Assembly: GCA_009668205.1 (NCBI GenBank)
Contig: WJYM01000007.1
Span: 62,001-126,000 of the forward strand
Direction: 5' to 3'
DNA length: 64,000 bases
From: Enterobacteriaceae bacterium RIT691
GTDB taxonomy: Bacteria > Pseudomonadota > Gammaproteobacteria > Enterobacterales > Enterobacteriaceae
In this document: positions 1 to 9,371 of the stretch, piece by piece
How the letters are laid out: the number at the start of each line of letters is the position of its first letter
Numbering within the stretch: the stretch's first letter is position 1
Notes under the pieces: model-generated
Told to the model about the DNA's origin: nothing
Database searches by the model: none
What the model saw: only the letters and a program-made list of their open reading frames with translations
Translations under genes and position numbers: made by a program

Positions 1-2
1 AC

Positions 3-605
3 AGCGACCCGATGACCGTGGTTGACTGGGTGAATATGTTCGCGCTGGCGGTGAACGAAGAGAACGCCGCCGGTGGCCGCGTCGTCACTGCGCCGACCAA
101 CGGTGCCTGCGGCATTGTGCCTGCTGTGTTGGCCTACTATGACCACTTTATTGAATCTGTCAGCCCGGAAAGCTATATCCGCTACTTCCTGGCCTCCGGC
201 GCAATCGGTGCTCTGTATAAGATGAACGCCTCCATTTCCGGTGCTGAAGTCGGCTGTCAGGGTGAAGTGGGTGTCGCCTGTTCTATGGCGGCTGCGGGCC
301 TGGCGGAACTGCTGGGTGCAAGCCCGGAACAGGTTTGCGTAGCGGCTGAAATCGGGATGGAGCACAATCTGGGTCTGACCTGTGACCCCGTCGCCGGGCA
401 AGTTCAGGTGCCGTGCATCGAGCGAAATGCCATTGCGTCAGTCAAAGCCATTAACGCCGCGCGTATGGCAATGCGCCGTACCAGCGAGCCTCGCGTCTCA
501 CTGGATAAAGTCATTGAGACCATGTACGAAACAGGCAAAGACATGAACGCCAAATACCGTGAAACCTCGCGGGGCGGCCTGGCCATCAAAGTACAATGTG
601 ATTAA
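3..605 (+). CDS. sdaA: L-serine ammonia-lyase 1, C-terminal part
   Basis: The window opens inside this gene; about 200 C-terminal residues are present in frame from base 3. The enzyme deaminates L-serine to pyruvate and ammonia in the cytoplasm and carries an oxygen-labile [4Fe-4S] cluster. The visible part is nearly identical to E. coli SdaA. It keeps the motif [13 protein letters not shown] and the cysteines in [10 protein letters not shown] and LTCDPVAG that are expected to hold the cluster, and it ends in the typical [13 protein letters not shown] strong terminator follows at once. The true start lies upstream of the window, so length and promoter cannot be judged. Confidence 0.97.
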   Translation, partial: SDPMTVVDWVNMFALAVNEENAAGGRVVTAPTNGACGIVPAVLAYYDHFIESVSPESYIRYFLASGAIGALYKMNASISGAEVGCQGEVGVACSMAAAGLAELLGASPEQVCVAAEIGMEHNLGLTCDPVAGQVQVPCIERNAIASVKAINAARMAMRRTSEPRVSLDKVIETMYETGKDMNAKYRETSRGGLAIKVQCD

Positions 606-610
606 TCCTC

Positions 611-642
611 TCGCCCATCTCCCACAGATGGGCGATTTTTTT
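611..642 (+). terminator. Rho-independent terminator of sdaA
   Basis: A 10-bp stem (TCGCCCATCT paired with AGATGGGCGA, loop CCCAC) is followed by seven T residues, six bases after the sdaA stop codon. Confidence 0.9.
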
Positions 643-733
643 AACGTTCCTCCCTTTTTTTATCTGTGGGGCGCTACACTTGCTCTGTTAACGTCAATTA
701 ATTCCCTGGCGCACTCCGGAGTGAACGCCTGCC

Positions 734-2326
734 ATGCAAACAGCTCAAAGCCTGATGATGGGATATCGCCGCAAGCGGATTATTGTCTGCCTGCTGGTTG
801 CGCTGTTGACGCTTTTGCTCACCTTCGGTCTGCGATTTATTTCGCAGCGCAGCTTAAATCAGCAGCATATTGATGCCTACACCCGTCATGCCGTTGAGAG
901 TCTCGACAAGATCCTGATCCCCGTTGCCGGGAAACGTCACGAACTGACCACCTTTGTCGGTCAACCCTGCGAAAATGTGCATTTATCGATGCGAAAACTG
1001 GCGGCCTCTCTGCAAACGCTGCGCTCTATCGCGCTGGTCAAATCCGGGGTGATTTATTGCTCCAGCGTCTTTGGCGACAGAAATCTGGTCCTGAGCCAAA
1101 GACAATCGGGCCTGCCGAGTGCTACCCCTAAACTGCTGCTGTCTGTCGACCAGTCGCTGGTGAAAGGCTCCCCCATTTTGATTCAATGGTATCCGGCCTC
1201 GCAGGACGGTGAAGACGGCGTGGTGTTGAGCGTCAATATCCATCTGCTGACGACGCTATTGCTTGAACCCCAGCGGCCGATGATCACCCGGGTGATCGTC
1301 TCCGTCGGCCGCCAGTACTACAGTGATGCGCAAGGGATTAGCGATCAGTTACTGCTGGCCGATAACGAAGAAGTGGTCACCCGCGCGTCCGATCTTTTTC
1401 CTTTCGGTATCAGTGTGATTACGCCAGGTGCGACGGCCCTGGCTTTAAACGATTTGCCCACTCAGGCACCGCTGGCGATTGTGTTGAGCGTTCTGCTTGC
1501 CATTATTTCCTGGATTGCCACCGCAGGCAGAGTGAGTTTTACCCGCGAGATAGTGTTAGGCATGGCCAGACGTGAATTTGAGCTGTACTGCCAGCCGCAG
1601 TTGGATACGCGCACCCAGCAGTGCAACGGCGTTGAAATTCTGCTGCGCTGGAACAACCCTCGCCTTGGCTGGATCGCCCCGGATGTCTTTATCCCCGTTG
1701 CTGAACGCGAGAATCTGATTGCGCCCCTCACCCGTTATGTCATTACTGAGACCGTACGCCAGCTGGGCTATTTCCCGGCAACGCCCCATTTTCATATCGG
1801 GATAAACGTCGCTTCCAGCCATTTTCTGCAGGGCGCGCTGCTGCGCGATGTGAATCAGTACTGGTTTAACGCCCGCCCTCAGCAGCAGCTGGTGCTGGAG
1901 CTTACCGAGCGTGACAACCTGAAGGGCGTGGATTATCGGCTGGTTCGTGAGCTGCACCGCAAAGGGATCCTGCTGGCAATCGACGATTTTGGCACCGGCA
2001 GCAGCGCACTTTCCTGGCTGGAACAGTTACACCCCGATATTCTGAAGATTGATAAATCGTTTACCAATGCGATCGGCACGGATGCGGTCAATTCGACCGT
2101 CACCGACATTATTATCGCGCTGGGACAACGGCTGAACATTGAACTGGTGGCCGAAGGGGTAGAAACCCCGCAACAAGCGCATTATCTGCGTCGTCACGGG
2201 GTGCATTATTTGCAGGGATATTTGTACGCGAAGCCCATGCCAGTGGCTGAGTTTCCGCGCTGGCTCGCGGGGGGAAAACCGCCCCCAAAAGCGCATAACG
2301 GGCATCCACAGCCCGTTATTTTGTAA
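734..2326 (+). CDS. pdeD: Cyclic-di-GMP phosphodiesterase, CSS-motif EAL protein
   Basis: Inner-membrane enzyme that hydrolyses c-di-GMP to pGpG (YoaD family; 530 residues here, 532 in E. coli). A transmembrane helix at about 16-34 leads into a periplasmic CSS-motif domain with Cys79 and C-S-S at 109-111. A second helix lies at 246-264, and the cytoplasmic EAL domain runs from about 275. The catalytic set is present: E-I-L-L-R-W from 301, N358, E389/E392, DDFGTG at 417-422, K438, the EGVET motif at 474-478 and QGYLYAKP near the end. In this family, periplasmic redox state of the cysteines is thought to control activity. The 3' end carries an inverted repeat that may end transcription before convergent yoaE. 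Confidence 0.95.
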   Translation: MQTAQSLMMGYRRKRIIVCLLVALLTLLLTFGLRFISQRSLNQQHIDAYTRHAVESLDKILIPVAGKRHELTTFVGQPCENVHLSMRKLAASLQTLRSIALVKSGVIYCSSVFGDRNLVLSQRQSGLPSATPKLLLSVDQSLVKGSPILIQWYPASQDGEDGVVLSVNIHLLTTLLLEPQRPMITRVIVSVGRQYYSDAQGISDQLLLADNEEVVTRASDLFPFGISVITPGATALALNDLPTQAPLAIVLSVLLAIISWIATAGRVSFTREIVLGMARREFELYCQPQLDTRTQQCNGVEILLRWNNPRLGWIAPDVFIPVAERENLIAPLTRYVITETVRQLGYFPATPHFHIGINVASSHFLQGALLRDVNQYWFNARPQQQLVLELTERDNLKGVDYRLVRELHRKGILLAIDDFGTGSSALSWLEQLHPDILKIDKSFTNAIGTDAVNSTVTDIIIALGQRLNIELVAEGVETPQQAHYLRRHGVHYLQGYLYAKPMPVAEFPRWLAGGKPPPKAHNGHPQPVIL

Positions 2327-2329
2327 CGA

Positions 2330-3892
2330 TTACGCGTCCTCTTCGTCGTGCAGTGAAGGCTGCTTCACCACCCGAACCAGATCGACACGGTAGTTGTTCG
2401 CTTCCACGATAGTCATGTCTAACGGCGCAACGGTGATCATATCGCCCGGACGCGGGATATGCCCGTTCACCGCAATGACCAACCCCGCCACGGTGGCAAT
2501 ATCGTCATCTTCGTTGAGCAAAGAATCCAGGCCAAGTACCTGCTGGAGGGCATGGAGATCGGTGCTGCCTTTCACCAGCCACCCCTCGCCATCAGCCACG
2601 ATCTCTGGCGTTTCATCGGCATCCGGGAACTCACCGGCAATCGCCTCCAGCACGTCCAGCGGCGTCACCAGGCCCTGGATCATGCCGAACTCATCGGTGA
2701 CGATGACAAAGCTACCGCGGGCACGACGAAGCACGCCAAGCAGGTTAATCGGATCCAGCGTTTCCGGCACTACTATCGCCGGTGATGCAGACGCGATGGC
2801 CGCCACGTTTTCACCCGCTTCCAGCGCCACCAGCATCTCTTTGGCGCGCACAATACCGATGATTTCATCCAGTTCTCCGCGACACACCGGGAACAGGCTG
2901 TGCGGCGAGGAGAGCAACTGCTGTCGAATTTCATCGACGCTCAGATTGGCATCCACCCAGCTGATTTCGCCGCGTGGCGTCATGATGCTGCGCAGCGAAC
3001 GGGAAGCCAGCGTCAGCACACCGTTAATCATGTAGCGCTCTTCGTCGGCAAAGGCCCCTTCTGGCACAGGCACCGCCGCCGGGCCTTCTGCATCATGCTG
3101 CACCACGTTCTGTTTACGTCCGCCCATCAGGCGCAGGATCGCGTCAGCCGTACGCGCACGCAGCGGGACATTCGACTGGTGCTTGATAAAGTTGCGACGG
3201 GCAATCTGGTTAAACAGCTCGATGATAATCGAGAAGCCAATCGCGGCGTACAGGTAGCCTTTCGGAATATGGAAGCCAAAGCCTTCTGCCACCAGGCTCA
3301 GACCGATCATCAGCAGGAAGCTCAGACAGAGCACCACGACCGTCGGATGCTGGTTAACGAATCGTGTCAACGGCTTGGAGGCCAGCAGCATCACCGCCAT
3401 CGCAATCACCACCGCGGCCATCATCACCGGCAGATGGTTCACCATACCTACCGCAGTGATGACCGCATCCAGCGAGAAGACGGCATCAAGCACCACGATC
3501 TGCAATACCACCACCCAAAAACTGGCATAGCCTTTCCCCTGCCCTTCATCGTGCTGACGGTTTTCCAGCCGTTCGTGCAACTCGGTCGTCGCCTTGAACA
3601 GCAGGAAGATACCGCCCAATAGCATGATCAGGTCGCGCCCGGAAAACGCGTAGTCCAGGACGGTAAATAGCGGTTGGGTCAGGGTCACCATCCACGAAAT
3701 CACCGACAGCAGGCCAAGACGCATCACCAACGCCAGCGACAGGCCAATCAGACGGGCCTTATCACGCTGTTTTGGCGGCAGCTTGTCTGCAAGGATGGCA
3801 ATAAACACCAGGTTATCGATACCAAGAACAATCTCCAGGACCACCAGCGTCAGCAGGCCGACCCAGATTGAAGGATCCATTAACAGTTCCAT
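2330..3892 (-). CDS. yoaE: TerC-family membrane protein with CBS and CorC domains
   Basis: A 520-residue inner-membrane protein closely matching E. coli YoaE. The N-terminal half (about 1-230) is a TerC-type bundle of roughly seven helices with the acidic membrane motifs VLGIDNLVF and [10 protein letters not shown]. Two CBS domains follow (about 300-420, starting near [17 protein letters not shown]), then a C-terminal CorC/HlyC domain. TerC proteins have been linked to metal-ion export, including manganese; a role for YoaE itself is not established. The gene ends only three bases from the end of convergent pdeD. An in-frame ATG four codons in (MDPSIW) is an alternative start. Confidence 0.93.
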   Translation of the reverse strand: MELLMDPSIWVGLLTLVVLEIVLGIDNLVFIAILADKLPPKQRDKARLIGLSLALVMRLGLLSVISWMVTLTQPLFTVLDYAFSGRDLIMLLGGIFLLFKATTELHERLENRQHDEGQGKGYASFWVVVLQIVVLDAVFSLDAVITAVGMVNHLPVMMAAVVIAMAVMLLASKPLTRFVNQHPTVVVLCLSFLLMIGLSLVAEGFGFHIPKGYLYAAIGFSIIIELFNQIARRNFIKHQSNVPLRARTADAILRLMGGRKQNVVQHDAEGPAAVPVPEGAFADEERYMINGVLTLASRSLRSIMTPRGEISWVDANLSVDEIRQQLLSSPHSLFPVCRGELDEIIGIVRAKEMLVALEAGENVAAIASASPAIVVPETLDPINLLGVLRRARGSFVIVTDEFGMIQGLVTPLDVLEAIAGEFPDADETPEIVADGEGWLVKGSTDLHALQQVLGLDSLLNEDDDIATVAGLVIAVNGHIPRPGDMITVAPLDMTIVEANNYRVDLVRVVKQPSLHDEEDA

Positions 3893-4169
3893 GTTGAGCT
3901 CCGGCTAAAGGCATAACCTGTCATCGCCTTGTCAAAAACAGACGTGACTATCTCGGTGCGATAAAAAAGTGGGATGGGTGTGGCAGCAACGTGCCAGGGG
4001 GTGTACTGACGTCGGTGACGGTCCATATTGCGGGCTATGCCCTATACTCCTGTGTATTTAAACGAGAAGTAAACATATCAGAGGCAACCGCTTTCTGGAA
4101 AATATTTACGTCTCTTTTCATTTATCCGATGATTTTTTGCGCTTCAAAATTATTCACAGGCTATGAGTA

Positions 4170-4191
4170 AATTACGGATCTTCATCACATT
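4170..4191 (+). promoter_or_regulatory. Probable CRP site of manXYZ
   Basis: The run AATTACGGATCTTCATCACATT has a good right half-site (TCACA at 4185-4189) and a weak left half. As I recall it, the same stretch lies at the CRP-dependent manX promoter of E. coli. It sits just upstream of the Mlc-like operator. Confidence 0.5.
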
Positions 4192-4193
4192 AA

Positions 4194-4217
4194 TTATTTT
4201 TTCACTATCTAAAATAA
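4194..4217 (+). promoter_or_regulatory. Mlc/NagC-type operator of manXYZ
   Basis: An A/T-rich dyad, TTATTTT and AAAATAA, with ten bases between the arms, matches the symmetric Mlc/NagC pattern. Mlc is the known glucose-responsive repressor of manXYZ in E. coli, so repression lifted during PTS sugar uptake is expected here. Confidence 0.6.
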
Positions 4218-4331
4218 ATCGTGGAAGTCATTAGTTTTTGAACTCTAACCCCTATCTGAATCGATTCGGTGAAAACCGTGGTTCATAAAGCCCCCGAATT
4301 CTGGGTGCAACGATAATAAAGGAGGTAGCAA

Positions 4332-5300
4332 GTGACGATTGCTATTGTAATAGGCACACATGGTTGGGCTGCAGAACAACTGCTGAAAACAGCAGAGATG
4401 CTGTTAGGCGAGCAGGAAAACGTCGGCTGGATCGATTTCGTCCCAGGCGAAAACGCAGAAACACTTATCGAGAAGTACAACGCACAGCTGGCAAAGCTGG
4501 ACACCCAACAGGGCGTGCTATTTCTCGTCGATACATGGGGTGGTAGCCCGTTCAACGCTGCGAGCCGCATTGTCGTCGATAAAGAGCATCATGAAGTTGT
4601 CGCGGGTGTAAACATCCCGATGCTGGTTGAAACGCTGATGGCGCGTGACGACAACCCGAGCTTCGATGAGCTGGTCGGTATTGCCGTTGAGACAGGACGT
4701 GAAGGCGTGAAAGCGCTGAAAGCGAAACCTGTCGAGAAAGCCGCGGCGGTTGCGGCACCTGCTGCAGTGAAAGCCGCTGCACCGCTGAAACCAATGGGAC
4801 CAAACGACTACATGGTCATTGGCCTTGCGCGTATCGATGACCGTCTGATTCATGGTCAGGTTGCGACCCGCTGGACCAAAGAAACCAACGTCACCCGTAT
4901 CATCGTCGTCAGTGACGAAGTCGCGGCTGACACCGTCCGTAAAACCCTGCTGACCCAGGTTGCGCCTCCAGGCGTAACGGCGCACGTTGTGGATGTTGCG
5001 AAAATGATTCGTGTCTACAACAACCCGCAATATGCTGGCGATCGCGTCATGCTGCTGTTTACTAACCCGACCGACGTTGAACGTATCGTTGAACAGGGTG
5101 TGAAAATTACGACCGTTAATATCGGTGGTATGGCATTCCGTCAGGGGAAAACTCAGGTTAATAACGCCATTTCTGTTGATGAGACCGATATCGAAGCATT
5201 TAAGAAATTAAACGCACGCGGTATTGAGCTGGAAGCCCGTAAAGTTTCCACCGACCAGAGACTGAAAATGATGGATTTAATCAGCAAGGTCGGCAAATAA
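4332..5300 (+). CDS. manX: Mannose PTS EIIAB component
   Basis: Cytoplasmic phosphotransfer subunit of the mannose/glucose/glucosamine PTS (322 residues; E. coli has 323). It accepts phosphate from HPr on His10 (IGTHGWA) in the EIIA domain and passes it to His174 (DDRLIHGQV) in the EIIB domain. An Ala/Lys/Pro-rich linker at about 132-155 joins the two. The start is GTG, placed by a perfect AGGAGGT seven bases upstream; the same GTG start is used in E. coli. First gene of manXYZ. In E. coli this mRNA is a target of the sRNA SgrS; I did not verify the pairing here. Confidence 0.97.
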   Translation: MTIAIVIGTHGWAAEQLLKTAEMLLGEQENVGWIDFVPGENAETLIEKYNAQLAKLDTQQGVLFLVDTWGGSPFNAASRIVVDKEHHEVVAGVNIPMLVETLMARDDNPSFDELVGIAVETGREGVKALKAKPVEKAAAVAAPAAVKAAAPLKPMGPNDYMVIGLARIDDRLIHGQVATRWTKETNVTRIIVVSDEVAADTVRKTLLTQVAPPGVTAHVVDVAKMIRVYNNPQYAGDRVMLLFTNPTDVERIVEQGVKITTVNIGGMAFRQGKTQVNNAISVDETDIEAFKKLNARGIELEARKVSTDQRLKMMDLISKVGK

Positions 5301-5361
5301 GCCCAGCCCTGTTTGATCACCGAATTTTCAACCTTAAGGCTTAAGTAATAGGAGAAGTACA

Positions 5362-6159
5362 ATGGAGATTACCACTCTTCAGATTGTGCTGGTGTTCATC
5401 GTCGCGTGTATTGCGGGTATGGAATCGGTACTCGATGAATTTCAGTTCCACCGTCCACTGATCGCCTGTACGCTGATTGGCGCAGTCCTCGGTGACATGA
5501 AAACCGGTATTATCATCGGTGGTACCCTGGAAATGATCGCCCTGGGCTGGATGAACATCGGTGCAGCGGTTGCACCGGATGCGGCACTGGCGTCCATCAT
5601 CTCTACCGTTCTGGTTATCGCGGGACATCAAAGCATCGGCGCCGGTATCGCACTGGCCATTCCTCTGGCAGCAGCAGGCCAGGTTCTGACCATTATCGTT
5701 CGTACTATCACTGTTGCCTTCCAGCACGCAGCGGATAAAGCGGCCAATAACGGCAACCTGACGGCGCTGTCCTGGCTCCACGTCTCATCCCTGTTCCTGC
5801 AGGCAATGCGTATCGCAATCCCTGCGGTTATCGTGGCTATCTCTGTCGGCACCAGTGAAGTTCAGGGCATGCTGAATGCTATCCCTGAAGTGGTCACCGG
5901 TGGTCTGAACATCGCAGGTGGCATGATCGTGGTGGTCGGTTATGCGATGGTCATCAATATGATGCGCGCGGGCTACCTGATGCCGTTCTTCTACCTCGGC
6001 TTCGTCACCGCAGCATTCACCAACTTCAACCTGGTTGCTCTGGGTGTGATTGGTGCAGTAATGGCAATTCTGTATATCCAGCTGAGCCCTAAATACAATC
6101 GTGTTGCAGGTGGTCCGGTACAGGCTGCTAACAACGATCTCGATAACCAACTGGACTAA
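5362..6159 (+). CDS. manY: Mannose PTS EIIC component
   Basis: Membrane channel subunit of the mannose PTS (265 residues), highly hydrophobic and almost identical to E. coli ManY, starting MEITTLQIVLVFIVACIAGME. It forms the sugar path together with ManZ. A clear TAGGAG precedes the ATG. The 61-base manX-manY gap lacks a terminator, consistent with one transcript. ManYZ is also a known entry route for lambda DNA and several bacteriocins in E. coli and other bacteria. Confidence 0.97.
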   Translation: MEITTLQIVLVFIVACIAGMESVLDEFQFHRPLIACTLIGAVLGDMKTGIIIGGTLEMIALGWMNIGAAVAPDAALASIISTVLVIAGHQSIGAGIALAIPLAAAGQVLTIIVRTITVAFQHAADKAANNGNLTALSWLHVSSLFLQAMRIAIPAVIVAISVGTSEVQGMLNAIPEVVTGGLNIAGGMIVVVGYAMVINMMRAGYLMPFFYLGFVTAAFTNFNLVALGVIGAVMAILYIQLSPKYNRVAGGPVQAANNDLDNQLD

Positions 6160-6171
6160 CAGGTGAGCGAC

Positions 6172-7023
6172 ATGGTTGATATCACTAAAACTACCCCTGA
6201 GAAAAAACTGACTCAGAGTGACATTCGCAGCGTGTTCCTTCGTTCTAACCTGTTCCAGGGTTCATGGAACTTCGAACGTATGCAGGCGCTGGGCTTCTGC
6301 TTCTCCATGGTACCGGCGATTAAACGTCTGTATCCGGAAAATAACGAAGCGCGTCGTCAGGCGATTAAACGTCACCTGGAATTCTTCAACACCCATCCTT
6401 ACGTGGCCGCCCCTGTTCTCGGCGTTACGCTGGCGATGGAAGAGCAGCGTGCGAACGGTGCCGAAATCGACGATGGTGCCATTAACGGTATCAAAGTCGG
6501 TCTGATGGGCCCGCTGGCTGGTGTGGGTGACCCTATCTTCTGGGGTACCGTACGTCCGGTCTTCGCGGCACTCGGTGCGGGTATCGCAATGAGCGGTAGC
6601 CTGCTGGGCCCACTGCTGTTCTTCGTGCTGTTCAACCTGGTGCGTCTGGCAACCCGTTATTACGGCGTGGCTTACGGCTACCGTAAAGGTGTGGACATCG
6701 TTAAGGACATGGGCGGCGGCTTCCTGCAGAAACTGACTGAGGGGGCATCTATCCTCGGCCTGTTTGTCATGGGGGCGTTGGTTAACAAGTGGACGCACGT
6801 GAACATTCCGTTGGTGGTGTCTAAAATCACCGGTTCCGACGGCCAGGTTCACGTGACCACCGTGCAGACTATCCTTGACCAGCTGATGCCGGGCCTGGTA
6901 CCTCTGCTGCTGACCTTTGCCTGTATGTGGCTGCTGCGTAAGAAAGTGAACCCGCTGTGGATCATCGTTGGCTTCTTCGTCATCGGTATCGCGGGTTACT
7001 CAGTCGGTCTGCTGGGTCTGTAA
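6172..7023 (+). CDS. manZ: Mannose PTS EIID component
   Basis: Membrane subunit that completes the mannose permease with ManY. It is highly similar to E. coli ManZ, with the family motifs [15 protein letters not shown] near the N terminus and [14 protein letters not shown] in the middle. The ATG at 6172 is chosen because AGGTGA lies six bases upstream and gives 283 residues. A GTG three codons earlier has no ribosome-binding site. It lies 12 bases after manY and is followed by a strong terminator. Confidence 0.95.
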   Translation: MVDITKTTPEKKLTQSDIRSVFLRSNLFQGSWNFERMQALGFCFSMVPAIKRLYPENNEARRQAIKRHLEFFNTHPYVAAPVLGVTLAMEEQRANGAEIDDGAINGIKVGLMGPLAGVGDPIFWGTVRPVFAALGAGIAMSGSLLGPLLFFVLFNLVRLATRYYGVAYGYRKGVDIVKDMGGGFLQKLTEGASILGLFVMGALVNKWTHVNIPLVVSKITGSDGQVHVTTVQTILDQLMPGLVPLLLTFACMWLLRKKVNPLWIIVGFFVIGIAGYSVGLLGL

Positions 7024-7038
7024 TTCTGTTGTACACTG

Positions 7039-7066
7039 CGGGGCCACTCATCTGGCCCCGTTTTTT
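7039..7066 (+). terminator. Rho-independent terminator after manZ
   Basis: The stem CGGGGCCA / TGGCCCCG with loop CTCATC is followed by six T residues. yobD starts 16 bases later, so some read-through into yobD is possible. Confidence 0.85.
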
Positions 7067-7081
7067 ATTTCTGGAGAAGTA

Positions 7082-7540
7082 ATGACAATCACGGATTGGG
7101 TGCTGGTCCTGTTTATCATCGCCCTGCTGGCTTACGCCATTTACGATCAGTTCATCATGCCACGCCTGAACGGCCCCGTCCTGCTCGCGATCCCCCTGCT
7201 CCGTCGTGGCCGTGTCGACGGCATTATCTTTGTCGGTCTGGTAGCGATTCTCATCTATCAAAACGTGAATGCGCACGGTCAGATAATCACCACATGGTTA
7301 CTGTTCGCACTGGCATTGATGGGGCTTTATCTGTTCTGGATCCGTACACCGAAGATTATTTTTAAATCAGCAGGCTTTTACTTTGCCAATGTCTGGATTG
7401 CTTATTCCAGGATTAAAGCGATGAATTTATCTGAGGATGGCGTGCTGGTGATGCAATTAGAGCAGCGTCGGCTGCTTGTGCGCGTACGAAATATCGACGA
7501 TCTGGAAAGGATTTACAAACTTCTCTCTTCATCTCAATGA
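7082..7540 (+). CDS. yobD: DUF986 inner-membrane protein YobD
   Basis: A 152-residue protein matching E. coli YobD in length and sequence. Hydrophobic helices lie at about 5-25, 45-62 and 68-85, and the C-terminal third is soluble and charged. Function is unknown. GGAGAAG stands just upstream of the ATG. The gene lies downstream of the manZ terminator and upstream of mntP, the order seen in other enterics. Conserved position beside manXYZ is the only functional hint. Confidence 0.93.
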   Translation: MTITDWVLVLFIIALLAYAIYDQFIMPRLNGPVLLAIPLLRRGRVDGIIFVGLVAILIYQNVNAHGQIITTWLLFALALMGLYLFWIRTPKIIFKSAGFYFANVWIAYSRIKAMNLSEDGVLVMQLEQRRLLVRVRNIDDLERIYKLLSSSQ

Positions 7541-7548
7541 GTTACAAT

Positions 7549-7564
7549 TATAGCCAGTGCTATA
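7549..7564. promoter_or_regulatory. MntR-like operator 1 upstream of mntP
   Basis: TATAGC-CAGT-GCTATA is a perfect 6-bp inverted repeat. It has the same core (ATAGC, four bases, GCTAT) as the E. coli MntR box of mntH. Confidence 0.6.
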
Positions 7565-7591
7565 TGTGCCGTTATATTGCACAACTTGTTT

Positions 7592-7607
7592 TATAGCTCT
7601 GGCTATA
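7592..7607. promoter_or_regulatory. MntR-like operator 2 upstream of mntP
   Basis: TATAGC-TCTG-GCTATA is a second perfect copy with identical arms, 43 bases (about four helical turns) from the first. In E. coli, MntR with Mn(II) activates mntP. Confidence 0.65.
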
Positions 7608-7743
7608 TTATCCGACAAATCTCATCATAATGATTAACGTTTTTCTTACTGATAGATTCAAATGAAAATCGTTATCAACAAATAACCAGAATTACATTTT
7701 TTTGTTATTGTTTTATTTTCTCACCTTATGTTAAGGTTGCGCC

Positions 7744-7900
7744 CGTCGTTGGGGAGTAGCCGATTTCCTTTCCCGGAAATGTACGTGTCAACATACTCGT
7801 TGCAAAACGTGGCACGTACGGTTCATCAGCATGATGAGCAGGCGAGACCATAGACATACCACCTGCGTTGTGCCCGTTGTGTAACGGTCACAGGAGTACT
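7744..7900 (+). ncRNA. yybP-ykoY manganese riboswitch of mntP
   Basis: The leader of mntP carries the family hallmark GGGGAGTAG at 7751-7759 and the later conserved segment GGCGAGACCATAGACATA around 7841-7858. A variable stem-loop with GTACGTG/CACGTAC arms lies between them. This class binds Mn(II) and in E. coli raises mntP translation. The ends given are approximate, because the outer helix cannot be fixed by eye. Confidence 0.85.
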
Positions 7901-7947
7901 GGGGGCAGTGGTGTGTCATATGGATTTTTCCCCGGTCAGGACAAGCG

Positions 7948-8517
7948 ATGACTCTCTCAGCCATAATCCTCCTCGCCTTCGGTATGTCGATGGACGCATT
8001 TGCGGTCTCGATAAGCAAAGGTGCTGCGCTACATAAACCTAAATTCTCTGAAGCTCTTCGCACAGGTCTGATTTTCGGCTCTGTTGAAGCTATCACCCCG
8101 CTTATCGGCTGGGGATTAGGTATGCTGGCCAGCCAGTTCGTTCTGGAATGGAATCACTGGATTGCCTTCACCCTGTTAGTCTTCCTCGGCGGTCGAATGC
8201 TGGTTGAAGGCTGGCGCGGTGAAGAAGATGGCGGTGATGAGAAAGCCCCCAATCGTCACGGTTTTTGGTTGTTGGTCACAACCGCCATTGCCACCAGCCT
8301 TGACGCCATGGCCGTCGGTGTTGGCCTCGCCTTCTTACAGGTGAATATTATCTTTACCGCGCTGGCCATTGGCTGCGCCACGCTGATCATGACCACGATT
8401 GGGATGATGGTAGGCCGCTTTATCGGCCCATTACTGGGTAAACGCGCCGAGATCCTCGGCGGTATCGTTCTGATTGGGATGGGTGTGGAAATCCTCTGGA
8501 GCCACTTCGCCGGTTAA
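7948..8517 (+). CDS. mntP: Manganese efflux pump
   Basis: A 189-residue inner-membrane exporter of Mn(II) with six predicted helices in two related halves. It keeps the acidic intramembrane motifs [10 protein letters not shown] near residue 15 and [12 protein letters not shown] near residue 120 that are needed for transport in the family. A CAGGA lies upstream of the ATG. Expression should depend on MntR and on the riboswitch in the leader. The stop overlaps that of convergent rlmA by two bases in the shared TTAA. Confidence 0.96.
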   Translation: MTLSAIILLAFGMSMDAFAVSISKGAALHKPKFSEALRTGLIFGSVEAITPLIGWGLGMLASQFVLEWNHWIAFTLLVFLGGRMLVEGWRGEEDGGDEKAPNRHGFWLLVTTAIATSLDAMAVGVGLAFLQVNIIFTALAIGCATLIMTTIGMMVGRFIGPLLGKRAEILGGIVLIGMGVEILWSHFAG

Positions 8518-9308
8518 TCTTCTCGCTGCCAGACCTGAATTAAAAAATCGGTCTGGCAGTCAAACTGCTCTGCCCTGCCTAATTTTTCCCACACCTCTGG
8601 TTTTGCTCGCCACGCAAACGGCGTCATCTGCAACAGCGCGGTGGCTTCTGCCCCTGTCAGGGTCATCGGATAAGCGATTTGTTGTTCACGGACGCGACGG
8701 AACCCAGGCAGCTGTTCACTGTTTTCTGCATGCAGGCGGATGTCGTCATAGATGAGCCCTTTCAGCTCCATCAAATGGCGCGGGCCCGGGGTACCGGTAA
8801 TCACTAAACCGCCGGGCTTCACCACGCGTTCCAGTTCGAGCGGATTGCAGGGGGCATAGATGCGAACCACCGCGTCCATGCAGGCATCGCTGAAAGGTAA
8901 ACGCTGGCTTGAGGCAACACAAAAATCCACCTGAGGATAGCGTTTTGCGCCATAGCGAACCGCCACTTTTGCCACATCCAGCCCCCACGTATGGGCCGCC
9001 ACTTCAGCAAAGGCGTGGGTGTAATACCCTTCACCGCAGCCAATATCCAGTACGTTTTCAACATGAGCTTCGTGAAGGATTGCTTTAATGGCATCACGCA
9101 GCGGCTGGTAGTGTCCGGCATCAAGAAACGCCCGGCGCGCTTGCATCATCTCCGTACTGTCGCCCGGATCGCGCGAGCGCTTATGCTGCACCGGCAACAG
9201 ATTGATATACCCTTCTTTCGCCAAATCAAACTGATGGCGCTGTGGGCAAATATAACTGTTGTTCTGGCGCTCGAGCGGCGCATGGCAAAGCGGACAACTC
9301 CAGGACAT
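8514..9308 (-). CDS. rlmA: 23S rRNA (guanine-745-N1)-methyltransferase
   Basis: Methylates N1 of G745 in helix 35 of 23S rRNA using S-adenosylmethionine (264 residues; E. coli 269). The N terminus has the zinc site C5-x2-C8...C21-x3-H25 (CPLC and CPQRH), followed by a Rossmann methylase domain with motif [13 protein letters not shown] at about 88-99. Loss of this enzyme in E. coli gives viomycin resistance and slow growth. It is convergent with mntP. Confidence 0.96.
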   Translation of the reverse strand: MSWSCPLCHAPLERQNNSYICPQRHQFDLAKEGYINLLPVQHKRSRDPGDSTEMMQARRAFLDAGHYQPLRDAIKAILHEAHVENVLDIGCGEGYYTHAFAEVAAHTWGLDVAKVAVRYGAKRYPQVDFCVASSQRLPFSDACMDAVVRIYAPCNPLELERVVKPGGLVITGTPGPRHLMELKGLIYDDIRLHAENSEQLPGFRRVREQQIAYPMTLTGAEATALLQMTPFAWRAKPEVWEKLGRAEQFDCQTDFLIQVWQRED

Positions 9309-9371
9309 GAATGACTCCGGTCTGATTGAAAGGGCGAAAGTGTACCGCTATTCGCCCTTCAGGTGAAAGGA

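Larger units (their letters stand above)
3893..4331. other. yoaE-manX intergenic region
   Basis: This gap of about 440 bases between divergent genes holds the manXYZ control region (see the CRP-like and Mlc-like sites) and, presumably, the yoaE promoter near 3900-4050. The manX leader from about 4230 includes TCTGAATCGATTCGGTGAAAA, which resembles the K-12 manX leader. No credible gene was found in it. Confidence 0.6.
7541..7947 (+). other. yobD-mntP intergenic control region
   Basis: This gap of about 400 bases carries the manganese control elements of mntP: two MntR-like palindromes near its left end and a yybP-ykoY aptamer with its expression platform in the right half. A promoter is expected around 7600-7740, but I could not choose one -10/-35 pair. 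No open frame worth calling is present. Confidence 0.7.
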
